From positions 1 to 5,820 of the forward strand of contig DAHVKR010000101.1 in the NCBI GenBank assembly GCA_027320785.1: a stretch of DNA of 5,820 bases, written 5' to 3'. Under the pieces are notes generated by a model that was given only the letters and a program-made list of their open reading frames with translations, had not been told where the DNA came from and did no database searches. Source of the stretch: Bdellovibrionales bacterium. GTDB taxonomy: Bacteria > Bdellovibrionota > Bdellovibrionia > Bdellovibrionales > Bdellovibrionaceae. The translations under genes and the position numbers were made by a program. Positions 1 through 5,684 of the stretch are shown here, in pieces. Positions within the stretch are counted from its first letter, which is position 1; each line of letters begins with the position of its first letter.

Positions 1-537
1 AGAGAGAGGAGGAAAAATAATCAGGTCTGTCTCATGAAACCCTGAAATGATAGCTAACCTATAGTCATCTAAGGTATCTAATTTCTGAATGCGCAGCATA
101 TGGCGATCGCCGAGAAAAGCGGTAGTAAGGAATGTTTCAAGGCAGGATAGAGCCAATTCTTTGCCTATGAACCGCTCTCCAAGGACAAGAATACTTGCGT
201 CGTTATGGGAACGGGAAAATTTGGCCATGAGGTCGTTAAAACAAAGAGCCGCTCCGATGCCCTTAAAACGATTTGCTCCAATACTCATGCCAATGCCGCT
301 TCCACAAACGAGGACACCTCTGGCGCCCGCAAGAACTTCCTTCACAACGGGGGGAATAAAGTCAGGATAATCCACACGATCCGTGGAATGGGTGCCGCAA
401 TCCATGACCGTATAGCCCAAGTCATGAGCTGCTTTTTTTAAGAATTCCTTGTATTCAAATCCTGCATGATCGCTGCCAAAAACAACGGTACCTTTGGAAT
501 GACTACCTTCAAGAATATTAATAATTATATCTTCCAT
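1..537 (-). CDS. rpiB: Ribose-5-phosphate isomerase B, 3' end beyond window
   Basis: RpiB interconverts ribose 5-phosphate and ribulose 5-phosphate in the non-oxidative pentose phosphate pathway in the cytoplasm. The gene begins at ATG 537 and 179 codons are visible without a stop. The RpiB/LacAB fold signatures appear in order: GSDHAGFEYK (residues 21-30, with Asp23 and His24 for sugar binding), YPDF (57-60), the CGSGIGMSIGANRFKGI loop (78-94) with the putative catalytic Cys78, SRSHND with His111 (ring opening), and GDRHMLRIQKL (143-153) with phosphate-binding Arg. Family members normally end near this last motif at about 145-155 residues. Here the frame stays open for 25 more codons to the window edge, so there is a C-terminal extension, a fusion or a sequence error. 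The start leaves about 16 residues before the first strand, and no other in-frame start is seen. It lies 28 bases after icd on the same strand, so co-transcription is likely. Its own ribosome site is weak (AGAGA at about 545-549). Family call is firm; the end is unknown. Confidence 0.93.
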   Translation of the reverse strand, partial: MEDIIINILEGSHSKGTVVFGSDHAGFEYKEFLKKAAHDLGYTVMDCGTHSTDRVDYPDFIPPVVKEVLAGARGVLVCGSGIGMSIGANRFKGIGAALCFNDLMAKFSRSHNDASILVLGERFIGKELALSCLETFLTTAFLGDRHMLRIQKLDTLDDYRLAIISGFHETDLIIFPPLS

Positions 538-565
538 GTCTTTTTCTCTAAACCTTTAAAAAATT

Positions 566-1996
566 TTACGCTTCTCCCTGGGCCTTTGTAAAGCCAGGGG
601 CATCGTTGAGTTCGAAAAGCTTTTCAATGTGCATCCAGTGGTGTTTGTGGCTGATGGCTTGGATAAGAGAAAGAACCTCGTCATCCATAAGCTCTCCACC
701 ATTTTTCACAAAAAAGCGGGCGCGCCAGTGATCTACCGTATCGGGCTTAATTCCGCCAACGGCGGGGTAGACTTGAAGGGCTCTGTTGGAAATCATAAGC
801 AAGCGAAAGGGAGAGGGAGCTGCAATGGCTTCAATGCTTTTGCCAAGTTCTTCGGGCGAAAGCTCACTTTGAATAAAGATATCAATACCCACACCCTTTT
901 GAGTCACTTCTTCTTTCGGCTCGGAAAGTTTTCCAATATGAAGGGGTTTATAGGTTCTATGTGGCCAAAAGTCTGTATTTTTCCCTAAGTTTTGAATCAC
1001 AATATCTGTAAACTCAACTGTGCTAACGGGAGCTACTTTGTCCAAATCTTGAGTAAAGACTTTCTGTATGCCCAGGGTATAGAGAAGAGACTGTTCTAGC
1101 ATGTCTGCGGCTTTAAATTCCTCCAGATGACGGAGCATGAGGGCAGCTGTAAACAAAAGAGCCGTTGGGTTGATGGTGTTTTTGCCCGCATGTTTGGGGG
1201 CCGAACCATGAACGGCTTCAAAAATAGCGGCTTCTGTTCCGATATTTGCCGCAGCTGCCACGCCGAGACCCCCCACAAGTCCTGATCCCAAATCACTAAT
1301 GATATCCCCATGAAGGTTGGTTGTGACAAGCACGTCAAAAATTTCGGGGCGGAGAACCAATTGATGGGCACAGTTATCGATAATGATATGATTCGCCTCG
1401 ATGTCGGGGTAGTCGGGCGCCACTTCTTCAAAAACTCTTTTAAACAGACCTTCTGTAAGTTTTAAAATATTAGCCTTTGTCGCGCAGTGTACCTTTTTGC
1501 GCCCCTCCGCACGGGCGAGTTCAAAAGCAAAACGAATGATCTTCTCTGATCCTTTGCGGGTGATCAACTTTAAAGCTTCAGCAACTGTGGGCGTTTGATC
1601 ATATTCAATGCCTGCATAAAGATCTTCCACGTTCTCGCGCACAACAACAAAATCGATATTTCGGTCCATGAAGGCCGTCTTTATGCCCGGAACTTGACGT
1701 ACTGGACGGGTGTTGGCATAGGTTTCGAATAGTGCTCTCAATGTGACATTTGCACTCTTCTCCCCGTATCCTATGGGGGTCTCGAGAGGACCTTTCAGAG
1801 CAACGCGCGTGCGCATGATAGAATCAATAGTTTCTTGTGGAACGCCTGTCGCCAGGCCTTTTTTAAAGACTTCAGCCCCGGCCTGACATATTTCCCATTC
1901 TATGTTAAGGCCTAGAGCATCGATGACACGTCGTGCTGATCTAACAACCTCTGGGCCAATCCCATCCCCTTCAATGAGCGTTACACGCTTTGTCAT
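566..1996 (-). CDS. icd: NADP-dependent isocitrate dehydrogenase, long Thermus-like type
   Basis: This enzyme oxidatively decarboxylates isocitrate to 2-oxoglutarate in the TCA cycle, giving NADPH if the cofactor assignment is right. The 476-residue protein has the isocitrate/isopropylmalate dehydrogenase fold: GDGIGPE (residues 10-16), the substrate segment KSANVTLR (80-87, Ser81, Asn83, Arg87), VVRENVEDLYAGIE (118-131, Arg120 and Tyr127), and the metal signature NLHGDIISD (227-235, Asp231 and Asp235). HGSAPKHAGKN (263-273) is the cofactor loop; Lys268 rather than Asp argues for NADP over NAD. It is longer than the roughly 405-417-residue E. coli and typical alphaproteobacterial forms. Residues from about 345 onward, ending GFTKAQGEA, form the extra C-terminal domain known in Thermus and, more distantly, Rickettsia. 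Start ATG 1996 is supported by the AAGGGAG site 8 bases upstream. It is first in a probable icd-rpiB unit and divergent from lon. Identification is strong; the clade comparison is from memory. Confidence 0.96.
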   Translation of the reverse strand: MTKRVTLIEGDGIGPEVVRSARRVIDALGLNIEWEICQAGAEVFKKGLATGVPQETIDSIMRTRVALKGPLETPIGYGEKSANVTLRALFETYANTRPVRQVPGIKTAFMDRNIDFVVVRENVEDLYAGIEYDQTPTVAEALKLITRKGSEKIIRFAFELARAEGRKKVHCATKANILKLTEGLFKRVFEEVAPDYPDIEANHIIIDNCAHQLVLRPEIFDVLVTTNLHGDIISDLGSGLVGGLGVAAAANIGTEAAIFEAVHGSAPKHAGKNTINPTALLFTAALMLRHLEEFKAADMLEQSLLYTLGIQKVFTQDLDKVAPVSTVEFTDIVIQNLGKNTDFWPHRTYKPLHIGKLSEPKEEVTQKGVGIDIFIQSELSPEELGKSIEAIAAPSPFRLLMISNRALQVYPAVGGIKPDTVDHWRARFFVKNGGELMDDEVLSLIQAISHKHHWMHIEKLFELNDAPGFTKAQGEA

Positions 1997-2003
1997 TTAT
2001 TTT

Positions 2004-2010
2004 CTCCCTT
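2004..2010 (-). promoter_or_regulatory. Ribosome-binding site of icd
   Basis: Read on the minus strand, AAGGGAG lies 7 bases before the icd ATG (gap 2003-1997). This is a good Shine-Dalgarno match and fixes the start at 1996. Confidence 0.75.
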
Positions 2011-2026
2011 CTACATCATTTTGATA

Positions 2027-2032
2027 AGTATA
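2027..2032 (-). promoter_or_regulatory. Possible -10 element for icd
   Basis: On the minus strand TATACT (5 of 6 matches to TATAAT) lies about 30 bases before the icd start. No convincing -35 is present at 16-18 bases; the best hexamers there share only two or three bases with TTGACA. It is the best promoter candidate for icd-rpiB but weak. Confidence 0.25.
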
Positions 2033-2076
2033 GAGGATATGAGTGAGATATGCCATGGGGTAAGCGTAACCCTTAA

Positions 2077-2105
2077 TCACTAACTTTGACTTCCACACTC
2101 ACTAA
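2077..2105 (+). repeat. TCACTAA direct repeat, 22-base period
   Basis: TCACTAA occurs at 2077-2083 and again at 2099-2105. The start-to-start distance is 22 bases, close to two helical turns, so both copies face the same side of the DNA. They sit midway in the icd/lon divergent region and overlap the candidate heat-shock promoter of lon. A regulator site is possible, but a 7-base repeat can arise by chance in A/T-rich DNA. Confidence 0.3.
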
Positions 2106-2118
2106 TTAACCCCTTTAT
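2084..2118 (+). promoter_or_regulatory. Candidate heat-shock (sigma-32 type) promoter of lon
   Basis: CTTTGACTT (2084-2092) resembles a sigma-32 -35 element, and CCCCTTTAT (2110-2118) resembles the CCCCATnTA -10 element, with 17 bases between. The spacing is slightly long and both elements are imperfect. lon is a classic heat-shock gene, which makes the match worth recording. The transcript would start near 2125 and give a leader of about 55 bases. Confidence 0.3.
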
Positions 2119-2124
2119 GAAAAT

Positions 2125-2153
2125 TTGCAAATGGTCTATCCTAAAAATAGATA
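2125..2153 (+). promoter_or_regulatory. Candidate housekeeping promoter of lon
   Basis: TTGCAA (2125-2130, 4 of 6) and TAGATA (2148-2153, weak) are 17 bases apart, placing a start near 2160 and a short leader. It is an alternative or addition to the candidate heat-shock promoter just upstream. The -10 is poor. Confidence 0.22.
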
Positions 2154-2168
2154 GTTATGAAAGTGAAT

Positions 2169-2174
2169 GAGAGG
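2169..2174 (+). promoter_or_regulatory. Ribosome-binding site that selects the TTG start of lon
   Basis: GAGAGG lies 7 bases before TTG 2182, ideal Shine-Dalgarno spacing. The in-frame ATG at 2167 overlaps this site and has no site of its own. ATG 2197 has only a weak purine run before it. TTG 2182 is therefore the preferred start. Confidence 0.6.
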
Positions 2175-2181
2175 TTGTATC

Positions 2182-4600
2182 TTGAGCGAGAAAGATATGG
2201 AGAATCAACAATCAGTCTACCCAGTATTGTCCTTGCGTGATGTTGTGGTATTTCCTCATATGGTGATTCCTTTGTTTGTGGGTCGCGAAAAGTCTATACA
2301 CGCTTTGGATGTTGTTATGAGTAGCAATCAAAAAGTTGTGCTGTTGAGTCAAAAAGACCCTGCTATCGATAATCCTGGCATAAAAGATCTTTATACAGTA
2401 GGAACTCTTGCTCGTGTTTTGCAGCTTTTACGTTTGCCCGATGGAACTGTAAAGGTCCTCCTTGAGGGAGAGAGTCGAGTCAAAATCGATAAATTGATTA
2501 CAAGTCCAGGATATTTTGAAGCTGAAATTTCTTCTTTTAAGGAAGAGCCGGGGGCCGCTCAAGAGTCTCAGGCTTTGATGCGCACTCTTATTTCCCAATT
2601 CGAACAGTACGTTAAGTTTCAGAAGAAGATTCCGACTGATATAATGTCTTCGATTATGCAAATTTCGGACCCTTCAAAACTTGCTGACGTTGTCACCGCT
2701 CATTTGAGTTTTAAATTAGATGAAAAACAAGGGCTTTTAGAAACCCCAGAGGTAAGTAAACGTTTAGAAAAGGCTATTGGTTTTATAGAAGGTGAAATTG
2801 GCGTGATGCAGGCGGAAAAGCGAATTCGCAGTCGTGTCAAGCGTCAAATGGAAAAAACCCAAAGAGAATATTACCTTAATGAACAGCTTAAGGCGATTCA
2901 AAAAGAATTGGGTGAAGGGGAAGAGGGCAAGGATGAGCTTTCGGAGCTGGAAGATAAAATTAAGAAAACAAAGTTGTCAAAAGAAGCTCTTGAACGTGCT
3001 CAAAGTGAATTAAAAAAATTACGCCAAATGAGCCCTATGTCTGCTGAGGCCACGGTTTTGCGCAATTATTTGGATTGGCTTTTAGAGATTCCATGGGGAG
3101 CTCAAGCGCGTGTAAAAAAAGATTTGGCTAAGGCTGAAAAGGTTTTAAACGAAGATCATTATGGTTTAGAAAAAGTAAAAGAACGGATCCTTGAGTACCT
3201 TGCTGTTCAAAACAGAGTGGGGCGTATTCATGGTCCCATTTTATGCCTTGTAGGCCCTCCTGGTGTGGGAAAAACCTCTCTAGGAAAATCTATTGCGCGT
3301 GCGACGGGACGGAGCTTTGTGCGCATGTCATTAGGTGGGGTTCGCGATGAAGCTGAAATTAGAGGTCACCGCCGCACTTATATCGGTTCCATGCCTGGTA
3401 AGATTATTCAAGGGATGAAAAAGGCGAAAAACACCAATCCCCTGTATTTGTTGGATGAAATCGATAAGTTAGGAAGTGACTGGCGTGGAGATCCTACTTC
3501 TGCCCTTTTGGAAGTTTTGGATCCAGAACAAAACAATACCTTCAATGACCACTATCTAGAAATTGATTACGATTTGTCGAATGTTTTGTTTGTAACGACT
3601 GCAAATACGCTCAATATGCCACAGCCCCTTTTGGATCGTATGGAAATCATCCGGATCTCTGGATATACGGAAGATGAGAAAGTTCAAATTGCAAAGCTCA
3701 TTATTTCCCAAACAGTTGGAAAATCATGGGTTAAAGCCAAAAGAGATTTCAATTACAGAACAAGCCCTGCGCGAAGTGATTCGTACCTACACCCTTGAAG
3801 CGGGCGTGCGGAATTTGGAGCGAGAGCTTGCTAATCTATGCAGAAAGGCTGTGCGTTATTTAGCCTCCCCAAAGCATAAGAGCATTAAAATCACAACAAA
3901 AAACCTAAGTAATTTTGCGGGGATCCCGCGCTTTCGCCATGGTGTGGCTGATCTTGAAGATACTATTGGCGTGACAACAGGACTTGCATGGACGGAAGTG
4001 GGGGGAGAACTTCTCTCCATTGAAGCTGTAATGCTGCCCGGTAGGGGGAAAATGCAAATCACCGGAAAATTGGGCGAAGTTATGCAGGAGTCGGTACAGG
4101 CTGCTGCTAGTTATGTAAAATCGAAAGCGCCGCAATTTGGTATTGAGCCTCCTCTTTTTGATAAACGCGATATTCACATTCACGTTCCTGAAGGAGCAAC
4201 GCCAAAGGATGGCCCCTCTGCAGGAATTGCAATGTGTACCTCTATTGTGTCCGTTCTTACAGGAATTCCTGTTCGAAAAGATGTAGCCATGACGGGAGAA
4301 ATTACCTTAAGAGGGCGTGTTTTACCTATTGGGGGCCTAAAAGAAAAGCTTTTGGCGGCTTTAAGAGGTGGAATTAAGATTGTTATTATCCCCAAAGAGA
4401 ATGAAAAAGACTTAGCGGAAATCCCAACAAATGTGAAAAAGGGAATGAAAATTATTCCGGTTTCTAGGGTGGAAGAAGTTCTGAAAATAGCTCTGAAAGA
4501 ACCTCTGCAGCCTATTGTTTGGACTGAGGAAATGGCAGCTATTGCCAACCATAGAAGAGATCTTGAAAATCGACAAAACGAAGAAGTTATGACACACTGA
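2182..4600 (+). pseudogene. lon: ATP-dependent protease Lon, interrupted by a frameshift
   Basis: Lon is a cytoplasmic hexameric AAA+ serine protease that unfolds and degrades damaged and regulatory proteins. The sequence reads in one frame from TTG 2182 to about 3696, then in the +1 frame from about 3701 to TGA 4600. Joined, it gives about 806 residues, a normal Lon length. First part: LON substrate-binding N domain (PVLSLRDVVVFPHMVIPLF at about 14-32), a charged helical and coiled-coil segment (about 195-290), Walker A GPPGVGKT (358-365), Walker B LYLLDEID (421-428), sensor-1 TTAN (472-475) and a candidate arginine finger Arg486. Second part: sensor-2 region EAGVRNLER, then the protease domain with catalytic Ser in PKDGPSAG (codon 4217) and Lys in GGLKEK (codon 4340). 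Left uncorrected, the first frame stops at 3798 after 34 unrelated residues, yielding ATPase without protease. The second half has no credible start site; ATG 3674 lacks a ribosome site. All key residues are intact, so the break is recent or a sequencing error. Confidence 0.9.
3697..3700 (+). other. Frameshift site in lon (apparent 2-base loss)
   Basis: The upstream frame encodes [12 protein letters not shown], ending at 3696. The downstream frame encodes [11 protein letters not shown], starting at 3701. In other Lon proteins the equivalent stretch has two residues between IAK and the leucine (IAK-R-H-L in E. coli, from memory), which needs six bases. Only four (CTCA) are present. The simplest reading is a net loss of two bases, for example one T from each of two short T runs. 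The two open frames overlap at 3674-3798. Confidence 0.85.
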
Positions 4601-4613
4601 ATTTAACATATTG

Positions 4614-4627
4614 ATTTCAAATGAAAT
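4614..4627. repeat. 14-base palindrome after lon
   Basis: ATTTCA and TGAAAT are perfect inverted arms around AA. The site lies 13 bases past the lon stop and 28 bases before the hupB -35. With a 2-base centre it is unlikely to be an RNA hairpin and looks more like a binding site for a dimeric protein. No known operator is recognised. Confidence 0.35.
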
Positions 4628-4655
4628 TATTTTCTGCCAAAGCTTTTTTAAAGCA

Positions 4656-4684
4656 TTGACTGGTTTTGAGGATTCAGGTACCAT
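4656..4684 (+). promoter_or_regulatory. Housekeeping promoter of hupB
   Basis: TTGACT (4656-4661, 5 of 6) and TACCAT (4679-4684, 4 of 6) are separated by the ideal 17 bases. Transcription would start near 4691, giving a leader of about 69 bases before the GTG start. This implies hupB can be expressed independently of lon. Confidence 0.6.
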
Positions 4685-4693
4685 TTTTTCGAG

Positions 4694-4719
4694 TTGTTCT
4701 GAACCTTCAATCAGGACAG
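4694..4719 (+). promoter_or_regulatory. Hairpin at the 5' end of the hupB leader
   Basis: GTTCTGA (4696-4702) pairs with TCAGGAC (4711-4717) around an 8-base loop. One A-U and one G-U pair extend the stem to 4694/4719, giving 9 base pairs in all, two of them G-U wobbles. It begins within a few bases of the predicted transcript start, where a hairpin could protect the mRNA from 5'-end decay. It is not followed by a T run, so it is not a terminator. Confidence 0.4.
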
Positions 4720-4746
4720 TAATTGAAAGATCGTTTGCAATAATAT

Positions 4747-4752
4747 GGGGGA
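4747..4752 (+). promoter_or_regulatory. Ribosome-binding site that selects the GTG start of hupB
   Basis: GGGGGA lies 7 bases before GTG 4760. It begins on the last base of the in-frame ATG at 4745, which has no ribosome site of its own and would add five residues foreign to the HU family. GTG 4760 is therefore the start. Confidence 0.7.
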
Positions 4753-4759
4753 TATTCCA

Positions 4760-5035
4760 GTGAACAAAAACGATTTAGTGGCATCAGTCGCTGAAATTTC
4801 TGGTCTTACAAAAGCAGATGCTTCAAGGGCCATCGATGGCGTGATTCAATCAATCACAAAGTCTCTAAAAGCAGATAAAGAAGTTCGTCTTGTTGGATTT
4901 GGTACATTTACAGTGACCCATCGTCCAGCAGGTGAGGGTCGTAACCCACGTACTGGCGAAAAGATTAAAATTCGTGCTGCAAAGTTGCCTAAATTCCGTG
5001 CAGGAAAAGGCTTAAAAGAAGCAATTGCACGATAA
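4760..5035 (+). CDS. hupB: DNA-binding protein HU
   Basis: HU is a small dimeric nucleoid protein that bends and compacts DNA with little sequence preference. From GTG 4760 the product is 91 residues, the standard family length, beginning (M)NKNDLVASVAE. Helices 1 and 2 (NKNDLVASVAEISGLTKADA and ASRAIDGVIQSITKSLK) are followed by VRLVGFGTFTV (about residues 44-54) and the beta-arm that enters the DNA minor groove, with the family signature GRNPRTGEKIKI (60-71) including the intercalating Pro. The C-terminal helix KAGLKEAIA-like segment is intact. It lies 159 bases after lon, a neighbour relation common in proteobacteria, but has its own promoter and terminator. Alphaproteobacteria usually name this single HU gene hupB; the symbol is by that convention. 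No missing residues or frame problems. Confidence 0.96.
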   Translation: MNKNDLVASVAEISGLTKADASRAIDGVIQSITKSLKADKEVRLVGFGTFTVTHRPAGEGRNPRTGEKIKIRAAKLPKFRAGKGLKEAIAR

Positions 5036-5052
5036 TCATTCTTTAGAACTTT

Positions 5053-5084
5053 AAAAAGGGCGCCCTTCGGCGCTCTTTTTTTTT
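5053..5084 (+). terminator. Rho-independent terminator of hupB
   Basis: GGGCGCC (5058-5064) pairs with GGCGCTC (5069-5075, one G-U) around the CTTC loop. A tract of nine T follows (5076-5084), and the five A before the stem can extend it by pairing with the first T residues. It sits 18 bases after the hupB stop. The A-tract could also support termination from the other side, but no minus-strand gene is nearby. Confidence 0.92.
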
Positions 5085-5146
5085 CGTTTTTTTGAGCTGC
5101 TCCCTGTAGTTCTCCTAACCCATTGTGTGGTCGTGTTAATAAAAAA

Positions 5147-5174
5147 TTGACAATGTTTAAGAATTTATTAAAAT
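5147..5174 (+). promoter_or_regulatory. Strong sigma-70 promoter of the DUF465 gene
   Basis: A perfect TTGACA (5147-5152) and TAAAAT (5169-5174, 5 of 6) are 16 bases apart in A/T-rich DNA. The predicted start is near 5181, giving a leader of about 45 bases. It is the best-matching promoter in the window. Confidence 0.72.
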
Positions 5175-5183
5175 TAAACTGTA

Positions 5184-5198
5184 TCTACCTAGTGTAGA
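5184..5198 (+). repeat. Inverted repeat at the DUF465 transcript start
   Basis: TCTAC (5184-5188) and GTAGA (5194-5198) are perfect inverted arms around CTAGT. The repeat lies about 3-17 bases downstream of the predicted transcript start, a common place for a repressor operator. It could also form a small hairpin at the mRNA 5' end. Five-base arms are short, so chance is possible. Confidence 0.35.
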
Positions 5199-5225
5199 CA
5201 TAACCTAGCAAAAGGAGGCGTAAAA

Positions 5226-5387
5226 ATGTCCTTTTCCAACCATATTTTAAATCTAAAGCGTAAATATGTTCAGCTGAATAACCTTATTCAAGACGAACTT
5301 TCTCGGCCATTGCCAAATTCTCTTGTTTTGTTTGATCTTAAATTGAGACGACTTCGCTTGAAGGAAATGATCGCGGAGCTAGTTTAG
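5226..5387 (+). CDS. DUF465 (YdcH-like) small protein
   Basis: A 53-residue protein starting at ATG 5226, preceded by a near-perfect Shine-Dalgarno site AAAGGAGG (5211-5218) with 7 bases spacing. The sequence fits the DUF465/YdcH family: an N-terminal SNHILNLKRKYVQLNNLIQDE helix (residues 4-24), an RPLPN turn (27-31), and a second basic helix FDLKLRRLRLKEMIAEL (36-52) matching the family's LKRQKLxLKDEIxxL pattern. The predicted structure is a two-helix hairpin or coiled coil, soluble, with no signal peptide. The molecular function of this family is not known to me. The strong promoter and ribosome site argue for high expression. It is monocistronic by position, with hupB terminated upstream and a structured non-coding stretch downstream. 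The gene is short enough to be missed by length-filtered gene calling. Confidence 0.85.
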   Translation: MSFSNHILNLKRKYVQLNNLIQDELSRPLPNSLVLFDLKLRRLRLKEMIAELV

Positions 5388-5398
5388 TTTGTTTTAGG

Positions 5399-5530
5399 AG
5401 GATATACCCTCAACTCTATTCCTGCTACTCCAGATCAGGAAGGAGTGGGGGGTATCCTGTCACCCTCTGACTTCAATTTTCTTCGTCGTAGCTCTTGGTA
5501 AAGCAGGGAGACGGCTAAAACAAGTTGAGG
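5399..5530 (+). ncRNA. Candidate structured RNA with two exclusive folds
   Basis: This accounts for most of the gene-free stretch 5388-5684. Fold A is a local hairpin at 5399-5458. AGGATA (5399-5404) pairs with TATCCT (5453-5458), CCCTC (5407-5411) with the G run (5448-5452), ACTCT (5413-5417) with GGAGT (5442-5446), and TTCCTG (5419-5424) with CAGGAA (5436-5441). That is about 22 pairs with two small bulges and one A-G mismatch. Fold B is long-range. CCTCAACT (5408-5415) pairs exactly with AGTTGAGG (5523-5530), and TTCCTGCT (5419-5426) with AGCAGGGA (5502-5509, one G-U). Both folds use 5408-5424, so they cannot coexist. No long T run directly follows fold A, so it is not a simple terminator. 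A T run at 5550-5555 follows fold B by 19 bases. It could be a small RNA or the leader of the DUF4167 gene. The rod shape recalls 6S RNA, but the central bubble is lopsided (3 versus 13 bases) and no 6S motif is recognised. Confidence 0.4.
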
Positions 5531-5600
5531 CCTATCGTGGGATTTATTGTTTTTTCAAAAAAAACTTGCAAAAAAATATTTAGTTGTTATCTCTATAGGA

Positions 5601-5658
5601 GAAAGAACATCTCTTTCAATTTAACTCAAATGATGTTTCCAAACTGGAAAAATGAGTT
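5601..5658 (+). promoter_or_regulatory. Tandem hairpins in the DUF4167 leader
   Basis: GAAAGA (5601-5606) pairs with TCTTTC (5612-5617) around ACATC. Next, a two-part stem forms: AACTCA (5623-5628) with TGAGTT (5653-5658), and inside it TTTCCA (5636-5641) with TGGAAA (5645-5650) around AAC, separated by a 7 by 2 internal loop. All arms are perfect. The set ends 26 bases before the DUF4167 start and no T run follows, so a leader role is more likely than termination. The DNA is A/T rich, so some of this pairing may be chance. Confidence 0.35.
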
Positions 5659-5684
5659 TAACCTCAAGATAGAAGATATTATTA

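Noticed and set aside
89..441. Two plus-strand open frames inside the rpiB region
   Set aside because: They are antisense to a clear RpiB coding frame, have no ribosome sites and resemble no family.
629..1431. Open frames at 629-988 (plus) and 1096-1431 (minus, other frame) within icd
   Set aside because: They lie entirely within the conserved icd frame and have no independent support.
3690..3715. Programmed +1 ribosomal frameshifting in lon
   Set aside because: There is no stop or slow codon at the shift point, no slippery run, and the in-frame count is one residue short. Lon is not known to use frameshifting, so deletion or error is simpler.
4642..4654. GCTTTTTTAAAGC hairpin as the lon terminator
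   Set aside because: It has a five-pair stem with a 3-base loop and no T run after it, which is too weak to call.
2428..4684. Several minus-strand open frames opposite lon
   Set aside because: They are shadows of the lon coding frames; the protein sequences are low-information and lack ribosome sites.
5425..5452. Resemblance to the SRP (4.5S) RNA loop, CAGATCAGG followed by AAGGAG
   Set aside because: The invariant GGAAGGAAGCAG internal loop with its partner strand is absent, and these bases pair differently in both folds.
5488..5505. tRNA D-arm-like string TAGCTCTTGGTAAAGC
   Set aside because: The D stem has a mismatch, and no anticodon arm, T-loop or acceptor stem can be built around it.
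5549..5565. GTTTTTT-C-AAAAAAAAC inverted repeat as a terminator
   Set aside because: An all A/T stem with a 1-2 base loop cannot form a stable hairpin. It may contribute a T run after the upstream fold, but it is not a terminator alone.
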